From Microglena sp. YARC (lineage: Eukaryota > Chlorophyta > Chlorophyceae > Chlamydomonadales > Chlamydomonadaceae), in the NCBI GenBank assembly GCA_022414725.1, contig CM039463.1, positions 30,209,850-30,273,849 on the forward strand: a stretch of 64,000 nucleotides of DNA. Direction: 5' to 3'. Each line of letters opens with the position of its first letter. The first letter of the stretch is position 1. The position numbers and the translations under genes were made by a program. The notes under the pieces were generated by a model. That model saw nothing but the letters and a program-made list of their open reading frames with translations. It ran no database searches and had not been told where the DNA came from. Positions 45,889 to 56,984 of the stretch are shown one piece after another.

Positions 45889-46516
45889 CTAGACAAAGCA
45901 GTTGAAAAATTCCAGAGCCGAGGAGAAAGCATGCGAGAGTAATCCATGTGGAAATTTGACCTTCTGCATGCGCTGTACGAGTTGCCAGAAGCCAGTTTCA
46001 GAAGCTCTGGTCAAGCGAGTTGAGAGTTGAGAGTTGGGTTGTTGACAGGAATGAAAAGTCTTAGTGGTATCTGTTTGTCCTGTATGGTCTGTGGTGGGAG
46101 GTACAGTGGCTGGGATGGGTGCATTGGAGGAGGTAATTTCGAATGCCAGTGGCATGGCCATTGCCTCAGTGGGGCAGACATTCGTACAGCCTTCTTTCAC
46201 AATGCTCAATTCAGCTCTGAATGCCCTCCTCTCTGGCCTCTTTAACTCGCCTTACCTCGATAGCCAGCTTGAAGTCCTTGTTCGACTTCTTGACTTGCCT
46301 CTCGATAAGTCGCTTCTGGATAATGCCCTTCTGCATGGGAATGGTACCGAACAGGTTGTCGGGGTCCGCGACGGCATTCATATCCGGCATTCCCCCCCCC
46401 TGGGCATTGCATGGTTTCACAAGCTGCCGGCGGCAAGGAAGCCTCGAGAAGACAAACTTCGAGGAGGAAGCAGAAGCTACGGAGGCTCCTGCAGTGGACT
46501 GAAATTTTTGCATCAT
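45889..46516 (-). CDS. Small probable two-exon gene, organelle-targeting-like N-terminus
   Basis: Exon 1, 46516-46256 (87 codons), starts MM and has a Ser/Ala/Arg-rich, acid-poor N-terminus (SVASASSSKFVFSRLPCRRQ) like a plastid or mitochondrial presequence, then a basic-acidic helix (IIQKRLIERQVKKSNKDFKL). It ends at a good donor (gag|gtaagg). A GT-AG intron of 283 bp leads, phase 0 to phase 0, to exon 2 at 45972-45889 (27 codons, TAG). The intron acceptor (gtacag) has a weak pyrimidine tract, so exon 2 is less certain. About 114 residues in total. No family recognised. Confidence 0.45.
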
Positions 46517-47948
46517 TCTTCCAGAAGCGGGGAGGTGGGAGGGAGAAGTAGCAGGTTGTTGGGCGTTATGCTGACCGGGTTTCGAGCCAGGCTTATCTGC
46601 TTATCTTGCGCCAGATCTTGTGTGATAGCGCCAGGTCATGAAACTATTTTTTGCGTACGCGGTACGCCCAGCGGTACGCCTGAATAACAGTACAAACCGC
46701 TGTGCTGACGTTCGGTTGGCAGGCAGCAGGCTCGAGCAGGCTGTCCCCATCGTCAAATGGTGGCGTGGCCAGTTGGCCACCCTGTCTCAGCAAAACTTGA
46801 TTTTTGACCCTCGCTTTTCCAGGCCAGTGTGGGACGCAAATCTTGAGCCGCGTGCGATCATTGCGCTAGGGTGCATATAAATAAGAGGCGTGACTTGAAA
46901 TTGCATATGTATTCTGGATCTTAACACTATGGCGCACACAATGGCATCCTCAGAATTCCCAAATAGGGACTGTGTGAGTTAAAATACCCACCCATTCACC
47001 CATCCATATCCATTCATACCACCTTTAGTCCCATACTCACCTATTCACCACCCATTCACAGCCGCCCATCCATCCATTCATACCACCCATTCACCTACCC
47101 CATCATACCCATATGTACCACCCATACTCACTCATGCATACTAACCCACCCATACCCACCCACATTATCCACCCATTCACCCTCGCATGACCCCCCCGGG
47201 TCTTAAGTGGTGCCAAGAAACTGACTATGCCTAATCTCAATGGTGGTCCCAGAGGCAATGGAGAGAACTGTGTGAGCTGTGATGCTCCCTGAAATCCAAT
47301 GGGAAGGAGATGAGATTAGGGCACTACCAGGGATTTGTTTCCGCTATATATGTATATAGCAGTCGCTACTTTTGACCCTGTTTTGACCCAAATTGCCCTA
47401 TAAAAGACACCCCCTCCCCCCAACCCCACCCCCCAAATAAAAATGGCCTTAATTGGCCCCCCCAAAGCTATACAACCGCTATCCTGGGAGATCCCAAGAT
47501 AGCAGACAAAAAACTGAGGGCTGTCCGGGGGGCTGTCCCCCCCACCCCCCCTCCCCCTCCCCCCTTACACGCCACCCACCCACCCACAGTTGAGGTGAAC
47601 AGAATGACCAGAAAATTAGATCAATATATGATTGAAGCCTTTACAGCCCCATTCTCAGAAAAAATCGATCGGCAACACTTAGAATTTGGATGCCTGGGCA
47701 CCTCCTGCCGGTATCATACGTACTGCTGAGATATCTGACCGAGGGGACAGCCAGCAGGCACAGCAGGCGCGAGCGGGGCCCGCGAGCCGGCCTCGTTCAT
47801 TCAAAATCAAATCTTCCGTGTGGAGCTTCAGTTGATATTTAGGTACACAACCAGCTGACCCCAAAGCTGAACCGAGAAAAACGCTGCTACCCCTTTCAAA
47901 AAATCCAGACTCCCGTCAACGGACGTATCGATTTGCTGAGTAGCTGTC
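46517..47948. other. Intergenic, low-complexity in part
   Basis: ACCCATTC-type repeats at 46985-47180 and C-rich runs at 47400-47590. No gene supported. The right end would hold the promoter of the plus-strand gene starting at 47949. Confidence 0.5.
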
Positions 47949-48040
47949 ATGAGAGCTAGGGCCGTGCGTTTGCACGTTGCCGATGCGGGCGGTCTGCACA
48001 CACCGCGTCGGTGCCATCTCGCGAGGAGATTCGATTGCAG
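47949..48040 (+). CDS. Candidate first exon of the starch synthase III-like gene
   Basis: ATG at 47949 opens 30 codons rich in Arg, Ala and His with few acids (MRARAVRLHVADAGG...), like a chloroplast transit peptide. It ends in an excellent donor (gcag|gtaagtg), phase 2. The exon at 49827 begins with the matching phase, so a direct splice across 1.8 kb gives a continuous frame. Assignment to the starch synthase gene rests on strand, phase and the lack of any other start. Confidence 0.45.
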
Positions 48041-48276
48041 GTAAGTGATTATGTCTGATATGTCAGATGCCGTTGTCACTGTGTCTGGGCCCATCCCCAT
48101 GCGCTTGCCATCATTGACTTCTGGTTACTACCTGCCAGATCAGGTGGTGGGTGGTGGGTGGTGGGTGGTGGCTGTCAACGGCATGCATTCAATCTGTTAG
48201 ACCCTACAGCAGCCAGCACCCTGTTAAGGTTGTTAAGCAGGTGTTCAGGATGTTACAAGCATGTTTATGTACATAA

Positions 48277-48966
48277 TTGGTTGAACATATAGTTGTTGAA
48301 CAGGTGTTTTACACCCTGAACACCTGTTTAACAACCTCAACAGGTGCAGGCTGCCGTAGGGAGAGTGCGTCCTATGCACTTCCCGAGTTAAGGAAGGGGG
48401 GCAATTCGAGCCCCATGCATGCGACCATCCACTCACCTACTGACAGATGCATTCCACCAAATCGAGCTCAAAGGAGGGCCAGGGTAATAGCTTTGGGGGC
48501 TGGTTGTGTTCCACCAGCAGCGCCAGCTCTGGAGCTATCACCCTTGATGGCCAGAGACTTGCTGAAGGCCCGGGAGGGAATGGGTATGCGGGACAAACTG
48601 TAGCCCTCACCAGAAGCCCTCACCAGAAGCATGAGGGCAGATCTGGGAGTCCTGGTGGAGATGTTAGAAAGCAATAATGCTAAGGCATGGGATAGATGGC
48701 CCCAGGCCGTGAAGTTGGTGGGAGATGCGTCTGAAACTAGTCTGGCAGCCTGCAAGTTGTGTTACGATTGCATGGTCTATCTGCCTAGCAGGCTGCTCAC
48801 CGTCGGAGTAGAGATGGGAAATATAAACACTACTACAACACTCCCGAGTACAGAATGTAATCTCAGGGGCAGGGTGAGTGGGGGCAGTGAATGCAGTGGG
48901 TGGCAGGGTGCAGCAAATGGGCAGGGTTGCACACAGGGGTATGTTGTGAGGATAGGTGTGTATTAG
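48277..48966 (+). other. Long open stretch broken by one TAG (possible exon)
   Basis: One frame is open across 48277-48966 except for TAG at 48601-48603. The part after the stop (MRADLGVLVEMLESNNAKAW, then DRWPQAVKLVGDASETSLAA) looks coding. A donor-like gcagg|gtgagt lies near 48876. It may be an alternative or skipped exon, an intron-resident pseudo-exon, or a separate gene. No family recognised. Confidence 0.35.
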
Positions 48967-49600
48967 TCCCTTGCATACACCCTTCCACTCACCTGACCAC
49001 AGATCCATTCCACCAAATGGAGCGCCCCCGAGGGCCAGGGTCAGGTTGTTTTAGCAGGGTCAGAATCAGGGTCAGTTTTTTGGCGGAGCCCCCCCTTCTG
49101 GGGGGAGGGAGCCCCCAGTGTTACCCATTTGTCCGGTCGACCGACCATCCATCCATCCATCCATCCATCCATCCATCCATCCATCCATCCATCCATCCAT
49201 CCATCCATCTGACCGTGATGAAGCCCGGCACGTCAGCCAACGGTCTCGTAACTAAATTCGCTTCCGTTGCACCTGTCGCTCCCTCGCATCACTCCGCCAT
49301 TTTTAGCGTCGCAGGCGACGCTGCATCGAACTTGTTCTTAGCAGGGTCAGGGTTTTTTAGCAGCTTCTTGGCAGCTCCCTAAGCCAGCCACAATTCTACA
49401 CCCGAACAGCTCTGCAGTTCTAGACAGCTGAATGTGTCAGCTTCGAGATGCACTATGTTGCTTTAGGTTCGGCTGATTAGCCAGCCAGGGTACCTGTCTA
49501 GAAGCTGCTGCTCGTAGCCGAAAAGAAAAACAGTGGCCAGGGTGATAGTTTTGGGCGCTGGGTAAGTAGGGGCAGTGCATGCAATGGGTGTTAGGGTGTA
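48440..49600. repeat. Diverged triplicate block with gggccagggt
   Basis: ccattccaccaaatcgagct then caaaggagggccagggtaat at 48447 recurs near 49006 (ccaccaaatggagc, gagggccagggtcag), and the ggccagggtgatag part again near 49533. agcaaatgggcagggt occurs near 48910 and 49595. A (CATC)n run lies at 49146-49209. Confidence 0.65.
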
Positions 49601-49826
49601 GCAAATGGGCAGGGTGCAGGATGTGGGGTCAGGAGGGTGGGGGGTGGTGATGGGTGGAGGGTTTGAGAATGCAGGTGGTGGCATGCACGTGGTAAAGGGT
49701 TGTAAACCAGGGTGTGTTTTGAGCATAGGGGTGTAGGTAGACCTTCGATCTATGTCCTGATGTACAGGTGATCTCAGATCTTCATTTCTCTGATCTATGA
49801 TGCCTGGTACCTCTGCAATGCACTAG

Positions 49827-50016
49827 GTCAGGAAGCAAACCAGAAACCAGAAACATACCCGCAGCGAGCAACCCCACAAGCAATGAAAGCAATGGAGAGG
49901 ACGCTGCCCAGGGGCCTTGCTCTCCACTAGACAGAGCAGCTCTGTCCCTCGCCATACGTGCCAAGTCAAATGCTGCTAGAGACCAGACCCGGCAATCAAT
50001 ACTGGAGGAGCACAAG
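49827..50016 (+). CDS. Candidate second exon of the starch synthase III-like gene
   Basis: Acceptor cactag|g, one leading base, then 63 codons ending in a donor cacaag|gtgtgt (phase 0). The peptide is Ser/Asn/Pro-rich then helical and polar (SPLDRAALSLAIRAKSNAAR). The phase fits exon 1 (AG + G = Arg). The low-complexity N-terminal region resembles the long, poorly conserved linker of SSIII proteins. The intron after it shares a motif with the intron after 58509. Confidence 0.5.
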
Positions 50017-50139
50017 GTGTGTGTGTGTGTTTTACAGTCCAGCCGGTAAAGATTTGTGTATGTGTGCGTTTTTTACGGTCTAGGTCCGCGGTTAAGGCAT
50101 AGCCAAGTAGGCTAAATAGACCTGCCTGGCCTCAATGTT

Positions 50140-51065
50140 GGGAAGGGCTGTAAACAAAACAAGCACTGGTGTACCGGACCCTAACTTATTGTAAACAAAA
50201 CAAGCACTGGTGTACCGGACCCTAACTAATTGTAAACAAAACAAGCACTGGTGTACCGGACCCTAACTAATTGTAAACAAAACAAGCACTGGTGTGCGGA
50301 CTAAAAATTGTAAAACCGGACGCCTAACTGTAAAACTGTGTAACAAAAACAAGCATGGATGTCCTAACTAATTGTAAAAAAAAAGCAACGGACCCTAACT
50401 AATTGTAAACAAAACAAGCACTGGTGTACCGGACCCTAACTAATTGTAAACAAAACAAGCACTGGTGTACCGGACCCTAACTAATTGTAAACAAAACAAG
50501 CACTCGCACGAGGTGTACCGGACCCTAACTAATTGTAAACAAAACAAGCACTGGTGTACCGGACCTGCTAACTAATTGTAAACAAAACAAAGCACTGGTG
50601 TACCGGGTAACTAATACTAACCGCCCTAAATTGTAACAAAACAAGCACTGGGGGGGGGTGTACCCCGGACCTAACTAATTGTAAACAAAACAAGCACTGG
50701 GTGTACCGGACCCTAGAGTGACGAATTGTAAAACAAAACAGCAGCTGGTGTACCGGACCCTAAAACTAATTGTAAACAAAACAAGCGACTGGTGTACCGG
50801 ACCCTAACGAGATTGTAAACAAGAGAATTGTAAAACAAAAAAGCACTTAGGGTGTGTACCGGGACGCTAACTAATTGTAAAACAAAACTAAAGACCCACT
50901 GGTGAGTAGTACCGGACCCTACTAATTGTAACCACAAAACAAGCACTGATATATGGTGATAGACAGGGCGAGGAGGGACCACTAACCTATTGCTAATTCG
51001 TGAACAAAACATACTGGCCCCTGTGGTGTAAACAACAGCACGGACGACCCTAACTAATTGTAAAC
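50140..51065. repeat. About 43-bp tandem array, about 20 units
   Basis: attgtaaacaaaacaagcac then tggtgtaccggaccctaacta. The left units are nearly identical; the right ones carry many small indels and gagcga insertions, which looks like sequence-quality decay or old units. Confidence 0.92.
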
Positions 51066-51139
51066 AACGGGGGGGTGGAGTTTCCTGCTATGCAGGAAAA
51101 TTTGAAAAAGGTGTTGAATGATGTTAATGGCATATTTAT

Positions 51140-51235
51140 TATTCATTCATTCATTCATTCATCCATCCATCCATCCATCCATCCATCCTCCATCACCAAC
51201 CATCCATCCATCCATCCATCCACTCCACCCATCCA
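51140..51235. repeat. (CATT)n/(CATC)n
   Basis: cattcattcattcatc then catccatccatcc. Confidence 0.9.
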
Positions 51236-51479
51236 TCCCGTGAAGCACACACCATACACAACACGCCATCCATCCCATTCTCTGAGATTGGCATTGGTGG
51301 CATGGCGAGCTGGTGGCATTGGGCATTGATGTGTGGGATATATCAACGACATGAGTCCCATCATGGCATCAAGCCTGCGCCCTCATCTTTCTGTACACCT
51401 GACTCCCACCATATGTATTACATCCATATATGGAGGCCTAATTCGCACTCATCGACATGTTTAGACCTGCATGCTCACC

Positions 51480-51700
51480 ACACATGACTCAGCTCACCTC
51501 ACTCCACCCACCCACCCACACCCCAGCCCACTAACCATCACTCAGCTCCACCCACCCACCCACCCACACCCAGCCCCTAACCATCACTCAGCTCTACCCA
51601 CCCACCCACCCACACCCCCAGCCGGACTAACCATCACTCAGCTCTACCCACCCACCCACCAACACAACCCCAGCGCACCAACGGCACCATCACTCAGCTC
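51480..51700. repeat. CCCA-rich repeat, about 50-bp unit
   Basis: ctaaccatcactcagctc followed by ccacccacccacccacac, four units. Confidence 0.88.
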
Positions 51701-52039
51701 CAGGCCAGCCCCCAATTCCTCATCATGTTACAGACCTGCATGCTCACCACACATGAGGGTGTTGGTGGTGAGTCGTGGGGGGGATGGTGTGGTGCGTGAG
51801 CGGTGTATGTCATGGGAAAATGACCAACCATAATGGTGTGTATTGACATATGGGTGGGATCGCAACGAGTACGTGCCAGTTGTTTTTTCCGACGAGGGCG
51901 CATCGTCATTAGGCGTCGCCATTCCTTTGTTGCATGGTGGCGCATGACCCCCCCGAGGCCCCCCGGGGCTCCCTTTCTCCGCCATGGCTAACGCAACAAT
52001 CCTGAAATCAAGTAGCTCTCAACCTGGTTCTACGCTAAA
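51701..52039. other. Unassigned
   Basis: No gene supported; short copies of gcatgctcaccacacatga at 51467 and 51738. Confidence 0.4.
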
Positions 52040-53615
52040 TATGAAATATGAAACACTGGTACATGCGCGTGCTGCGGTAAAGATGAGGATATGGGCAGGC
52101 GAACTTGTTGTGAAAGCGTGGAGGATCTGACACCATCCCCCCCATAAGGCCCCCCTACCCCACCCACAACTATACCTCTGTGCTGGAATCCTGCCCCTCA
52201 ACACGCCACCACACACCACACAACCCACCACACCACACACCCCTCCTTGACATCCCTATCCAGACCCGTCCATCCCGACCCACCCACCCCCCACCCACAC
52301 TAACCCTGCCTGGCATCTCCCCTCACCCAAGCCCACCACCCACACAACTGTTGGCCCCACCACACAATCCTCCACACCTTACATCTTCAACCCACCTGTG
52401 ACACCCACCCTTACCCACTCCACCCCCACCCACACTTAACACCTCCTGGAATAATCCTCACCACCCACAGCCGAGACAAGCTTAACACCAACCCAACACA
52501 ACCCCTCCAGGAGGGCCCTGGAATCTTGACTACACCTCCCTGCCACAACGCCACCCACCCACTAGCCCAGCCCAGCAACAACCCAAATCCCAATGGGACA
52601 TGTCAAGCCCTCTCTCGCTGCTCCCCATCACAACCCACGCACACTGAACCCTCACTATAGGGATTCCAGCGTCTCTGTAGCGGACACACAGAGCCGAATA
52701 TAGGCGCCATCGGACGTAGATGAGAGAGAGAGTAGTACCCCACAACACCCACCCATCAGCTGGTACCGTTACATGCTCTCAACGTGCCGTATATATATCC
52801 CCATAACCCACACTATATACAACCACACCCACACAGTCACGATCGCACCACACACAACCCATCCCATACACCCACACACCACACACACACACAACAACCC
52901 ACACAACCATCCCATACATGCGGTACACGACGCAGAGCTCATCAAGACGAATGACGATTAGTGATGGCGCGAAAGAACTTGATGAGCTTCAAAAGCGTGG
53001 AATATCTGTGATACGAATTCGCAGCCACCCAACCCACACACACGCGGACCGACACTCCCCCTGCGACGCAGCTCCACACATGATCAACCCATCCATGGAA
53101 TCCCCCTCTACAGCACCCAACCACCAACCACACAAACCCCACCTGTGCAAATACGCCTATACCTAGACATCGACCCCCTCCACACACCCACCACAAAACC
53201 ACACCCACGACAACCCTCCCTGACTAACCTCGACCCCGCTCCGCATTACGAAAACACACCCCACAGATGAGTAGCAACCCATCCGCATACATCGGTGCAA
53301 ATGCGCGGCTCATCAAGAGGACGATATGGTCGAACTTGTTGAAAGCGTGGAGGATCTAGACCCCCGCCTCACAAGCCCCCCCCCCACCCCCTCGCCCACT
53401 CACACACACACACCACCACACACCGACACACACAACCCACACGTGCCACCCATACCAACTACACCCCACACACCACACGCTAACACAAGGGCAAGCCCCA
53501 ACAACCCATCCACCATTATCACTGCGGTAAACATGCGGCAGACAGCTCATCCAAGAGGACGGATATGGTCCCGAGACTGTTAATTATATAAAAAGCGTGG
53601 ACGAGGATGCTAGGG
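52040..53615 (+). repeat. Degenerate array of an exon-like segment in CA-rich sequence
   Basis: A segment like gcggctcatcaagaggacga then tatggtcgaacttgttgaaagcgtggaggat occurs near 52070, 52930, 53305 and 53530, with CA/CCA-rich spacers. The best copy (53305-53365) reads EDDMVELVESVEDLDPRL without stops; the others have indels. Since it lies within the long intron of the plus-strand gene, these may be copies of an acidic exon of that gene. Which copy, if any, is used is unclear. Confidence 0.55.
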
Positions 53616-53759
53616 GCAAACAGGCAATGAAATCATGTAACACCAGGGCAGCAGAAGAAGATGGCTAAAGATGTCGATTGGAAGGCCTGCAGCGTATCCA
53701 ACAAGGAGAATGAGGTCCGTTAAGGTAGAAAGCTGGAACGTGGAGGTACATATCTAAAA

Positions 53760-54056
53760 ACGTGTGTTTGGCTTGCTTGGGTTTTTTTTCTGCTTGCTTG
53801 CTTGCCTTGCTTGCTTGCTTTGCTTGCTTGTTTTCTTGTCTTGCTTGCTTAGCTTTGCTTAGCTGCCTTGACATGCTTGCTATTGACTTGCTTGCTTGAG
53901 CTTGCATATAGCATAGCTTGGCTTGCTGCTTTGCTTGCTTGCTTGCTTATGCTTGCTTGAATGTCTGCATTGCTTGCTTGCTGCTTGCATGCATGCTTGC
54001 TTGATTGCTTGACTTGACTTGCTTGCTTGCAATTGCTTGCTTGCTTGCTTGATTAA
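53760..54056. repeat. (CTTG)n-rich microsatellite
   Basis: cttgcttgcttg with tgca and ttgac variants. Confidence 0.9.
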
Positions 54057-54880
54057 ATGTGCTGGACAAAAAGCGCTAAAAACTGGGGTGATCACGCCAA
54101 TGAAAAACACGGACCAGATAAAGTTTCTTTAAACTGTTGACGAAGCCATGGAACTCTGATGAAAGTTAATTTTAATATTATAGATTAAATCTGTCATAAT
54201 TTTAAAATTACAAATCTGTCAAAAGTGTTACTCTGGCACAAGACAATAAATATACGATTTCAGAAATTCCCAACCCTATCCATAATCGATTTGTAAATCC
54301 ATCCCACTCCACACAGCCACTCTGCATTGGACTCTTTACACAGCGCATAAACTATTAAGTAACCCAATTTAAAGTCGAAGTTAATGGAGACGGAGACGGC
54401 AGTGCTCTGGGGTCGGATGATTCCACTTAAGAACTGCTCAAGCGACTGTCAACAATAAAACCTAAGGTCTTAAATTTAGGGAATAATGTGGTCACTTATC
54501 ATCTTCTATAAGGTGTCACAATAGTAGACTCGATAGGTCAGTTTGACACACACTGTGCCAATAACCAGCGATGCGTTAAGTCCTCTCCACGCACATGCAA
54601 GAATTCCATCTGCTCCGCCACCAGTGCGATGCGGCAAGTACGACCTGGCAAATGCGCACAGCTACAATCTCCCAGCTTGGAATTTAACTTGGTTACATGG
54701 CACCAGCCAGCAAAATTAGGCTGCTACGAGCGCGTCTTGGCAAGCAACATAACATCTCAATTGGTAGGTCTAAGTACCACAGTTGGCAAAGCATAGACAA
54801 GACATTATATATATTTATATTATACTCAGATCAGAATTAAAAGCCAATTCCAAGACACGCTATCCAATTCCATCTCAACC
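54057..54880. other. Unassigned intron or intergenic sequence
   Basis: No gene, tandem repeat or RNA recognised. Confidence 0.4.
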
Positions 54881-55250
54881 AACGTCCATACCACCACCAT
54901 CTGAGACACACCCATCACCACACAACCAAACTCCACCATACACACCAACAACAACCCACCATCATGGCATGCACACCACCCACCACTCATCAGCATCCTC
55001 ACCACACCCACACACAAACACCCAACACATGCAACACCATAAACAACTCCACCATCATTCATACCCACCACCACCATCACCACCCAACACCACGTAAGAG
55101 AATCAGTAAGAAAGAGAATTACACATCGCACCACCACCAACCTCCATCATTACAGAGCACACCACGATATTGAAAATAGAGAAAAGCCGGCACCATGATG
55201 ACCACCCCACCATCAAACTCACACCAACTAACTAACCCACCATCATTACA
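54880..55250. repeat. CCA/CAC-rich low-complexity sequence
   Basis: ccaccatc, cacacc and accacc words without a fixed period. Confidence 0.75.
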
Positions 55251-55429
55251 TAATAGTTTCCCCGCTCAGACGCTATCTGCACACCAGAGCAGGCAGGGTC
55301 GAACCAACAATAGTAGGGAGGTCGCCTAACGCTATGGGAGAACGAGTTGATCGTCACGTCTGTAAGCTGTTGGCCAGACAAGTGGAGACACAGAAGTCAA
55401 ACAGAGCAATGGTTCAAAACAGAGCAGAA

Positions 55430-55930
55430 GACCAATCATAGAGGGGAAAGGCCCAACAGAGAGCATCAAATTCCCAGAGTGATCGGGTGAATGAGGATGG
55501 CGTAGGCAAGTGGACTCGTGTTTGCCAAGGTTGCAAGACGCTGAACCAGAAGAAGAGAAAGGTGCAGGAGGCGCATATAGAAGGATAGTCAGAAGAGTGG
55601 CAGTTGTTGCAGAAAGAGGGAGTGAACGTCAGGGAGTGAAAGCTTCGGAAAACAGCAACCAGCAGCAGCAGGAGCAGCAGAAGAGGGAGTGGAGGCAGGG
55701 AGTGGAGCATCAGCAGCAGCAGCGGGAGCAGCAGCAGAAGAGGGAGTGAGGGCAAGGAGTGGAGCGCGATAATGTGGATATGATATAGAAACTGAAAGAT
55801 AGTGTTGCAAGAAAGAGGCAGAAACCGAAATGCAGATGCTGAAATCAAAAGATGGCAGAGGCTAGTGGGAAAGTCGTCTGCCAAAGTTGCAGAAGAAGGG
55901 AGTGGGGGCAAGGGAGTAGGAGCCTCAGTG
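55430..55930 (+). other. Gln-rich open stretch, possible exon
   Basis: Plus strand 55510-55749 is open for 79 codons, acidic then Gln/Arg-rich (NSNQQQQEQQKREWRQG). A cagcagcag-type repeat (55655-55742) explains much of it, and attgttgcagaaagaggga-like words recur at 55605, 55800 and 55880. It may belong to the linker of the starch synthase-like gene. Confidence 0.3.
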
Positions 55931-56034
55931 GATACAGGAACGATGATGGTGTGAGAGAAGAAGAGGGCAGAAACCGCTGATGTGCTGAATCAAAGGAGCA
56001 CAGTCCCTGATATTAGACTGCAAACCGTCACAGT

Positions 56035-56345
56035 GTTTGACAGCCTATCTGACCCCGCTACGCCAAGCTTGAGAGGGTACCGGCTGATGCTGAATCAAGG
56101 CAGTCAGTCCCTGATAATTAGCACTGTGAGCACCGTCAGGTGTTGACAGAACTAATCTGCCCCGCCTGCCAAGCTTGAGAGGTACCGCTGATGCTGAATC
56201 AAAGCAGTCAGTCCTGATATTAGACAAAAATGCAAAACTGTCAGGTGTCGACAGCCTCGCAGCACCCGACACTCACGATACGCCCCGCCTAGCAGGTTGA
56301 GGGTACCAATGCTGATCGAAATCCAAGAGTCTGCACTATGAGCAT
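56035..56345 (+). repeat. Array of partial copies upstream of the coiled-coil exon
   Basis: Three units of about 110 bp carrying ctgccccgcctgccaagctt, gagaggtaccgctgatgctg and aatcaaagcagtcagtcc. The first part aligns with the exon sequence at 56425-56460 (ctgccccagaagaggttgag, ggtaccgctccgg), so the array appears to contain exon-derived sequence. Confidence 0.6.
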
Positions 56346-56354
56346 GCAGCGAGC

Positions 56355-56700
56355 ATGACGTCATTTCCTGAGATGAGCACAACACCCCCACTCGAAGCTC
56401 TGCACCATGGTGTGGCAGATCTATCTGCCCCAGAAGAGGTTGAGGGTACCGCTCCGGGTGCCGACTCCTCGCTGCAGCTGTCCAAGGATCCATCTGATTT
56501 GGATGCGATCCAATCTCGTGTATCCGCCTACGAAGCTTGCCGAGCACCCGCTGCAGCTTCTAAAGAAGAAGAGAACGAGGCTGAATGGATCACAATAGAA
56601 GAAGAGAAGGTCGAGGCGTCAGAAAAAGCGAGGCTTTTAGTCAGGCAGCGTAGGGAGCAAGCCCATCGAGCATACTCCACGGCAATCGTCAAAGGCAGGC
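56355..56700 (+). CDS. Starch synthase III-like gene: acidic and coiled-coil segment
   Basis: Open from about 56355: an acidic Ala/Pro/Ser-rich stretch, then a charged helix (EEEKVEASEKARLLVRQRRE, QAHRAYSTAIVKG). It ends near 56695, where the next domain continues in a different frame (+1), so a 1-bp indel or a very short unrecognised intron lies in gtcaaaggcaggcgtc. A charged helix of this kind comes just before the first carbohydrate-binding module in SSIII proteins. The 5' splice boundary is not fixed. Confidence 0.6.
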
Positions 56701-56967
56701 GTCAGCCTTCTTCTAGAGACCGCCCCACTGCTCCCTTCCAAGGACGGTGTGTACACATGGCCAGAGGGCCCCCCCAAGGCTGGGGAGCAGGCACTATTCT
56801 TGTACAATAAGGGAGAAGGCAGTCTGAAGTCCGCCGCCAGCGCTCGTGTGATTGTTGGGTATGATGGCTGGGTGGACAAGATCAAGCAGCTGGTCGATCT
56901 GAAGCCGTTGTCTGGGGAGGACACCAGGAGGTTGGGACTCAGCGCTGGCTGGTGGTGGGGAGCACAG
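56695..56967 (+). CDS. Starch synthase III-like gene: first starch-binding (CBM53-like) module
   Basis: Binds starch in the plastid. The frame reads KDGVYTWPEGPPKAGEQALF, LYNKGEGSL, ARVIVGYDGWVDKIKQLVDL, then GLSAGWWWGAQ and donor cag|gtggga at 56968 (phase 0). These follow the SSIII module pattern: P..AG....lYN...L, the G.(N/D).W motif, and the WW before the second half. The second half is on the exon at 58192. Compared with plant SSIII the order and spacing hold, but there is no glycosyltransferase-5 domain in the window, so this could also be a starch-binding protein of another kind. Confidence 0.75.
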
Positions 56968-56984
56968 GTGGGAGCACCTTCCAA

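Noticed and set aside
1370..48603. TAG reassigned to a sense codon
   Set aside because: Four otherwise continuous frames are broken by a lone TAG (1370-1372, 4783-4785, near 40888, 48601-48603), but the histone H3 frame ends in TAG exactly where H3 proteins end, so TAG acts as a stop.
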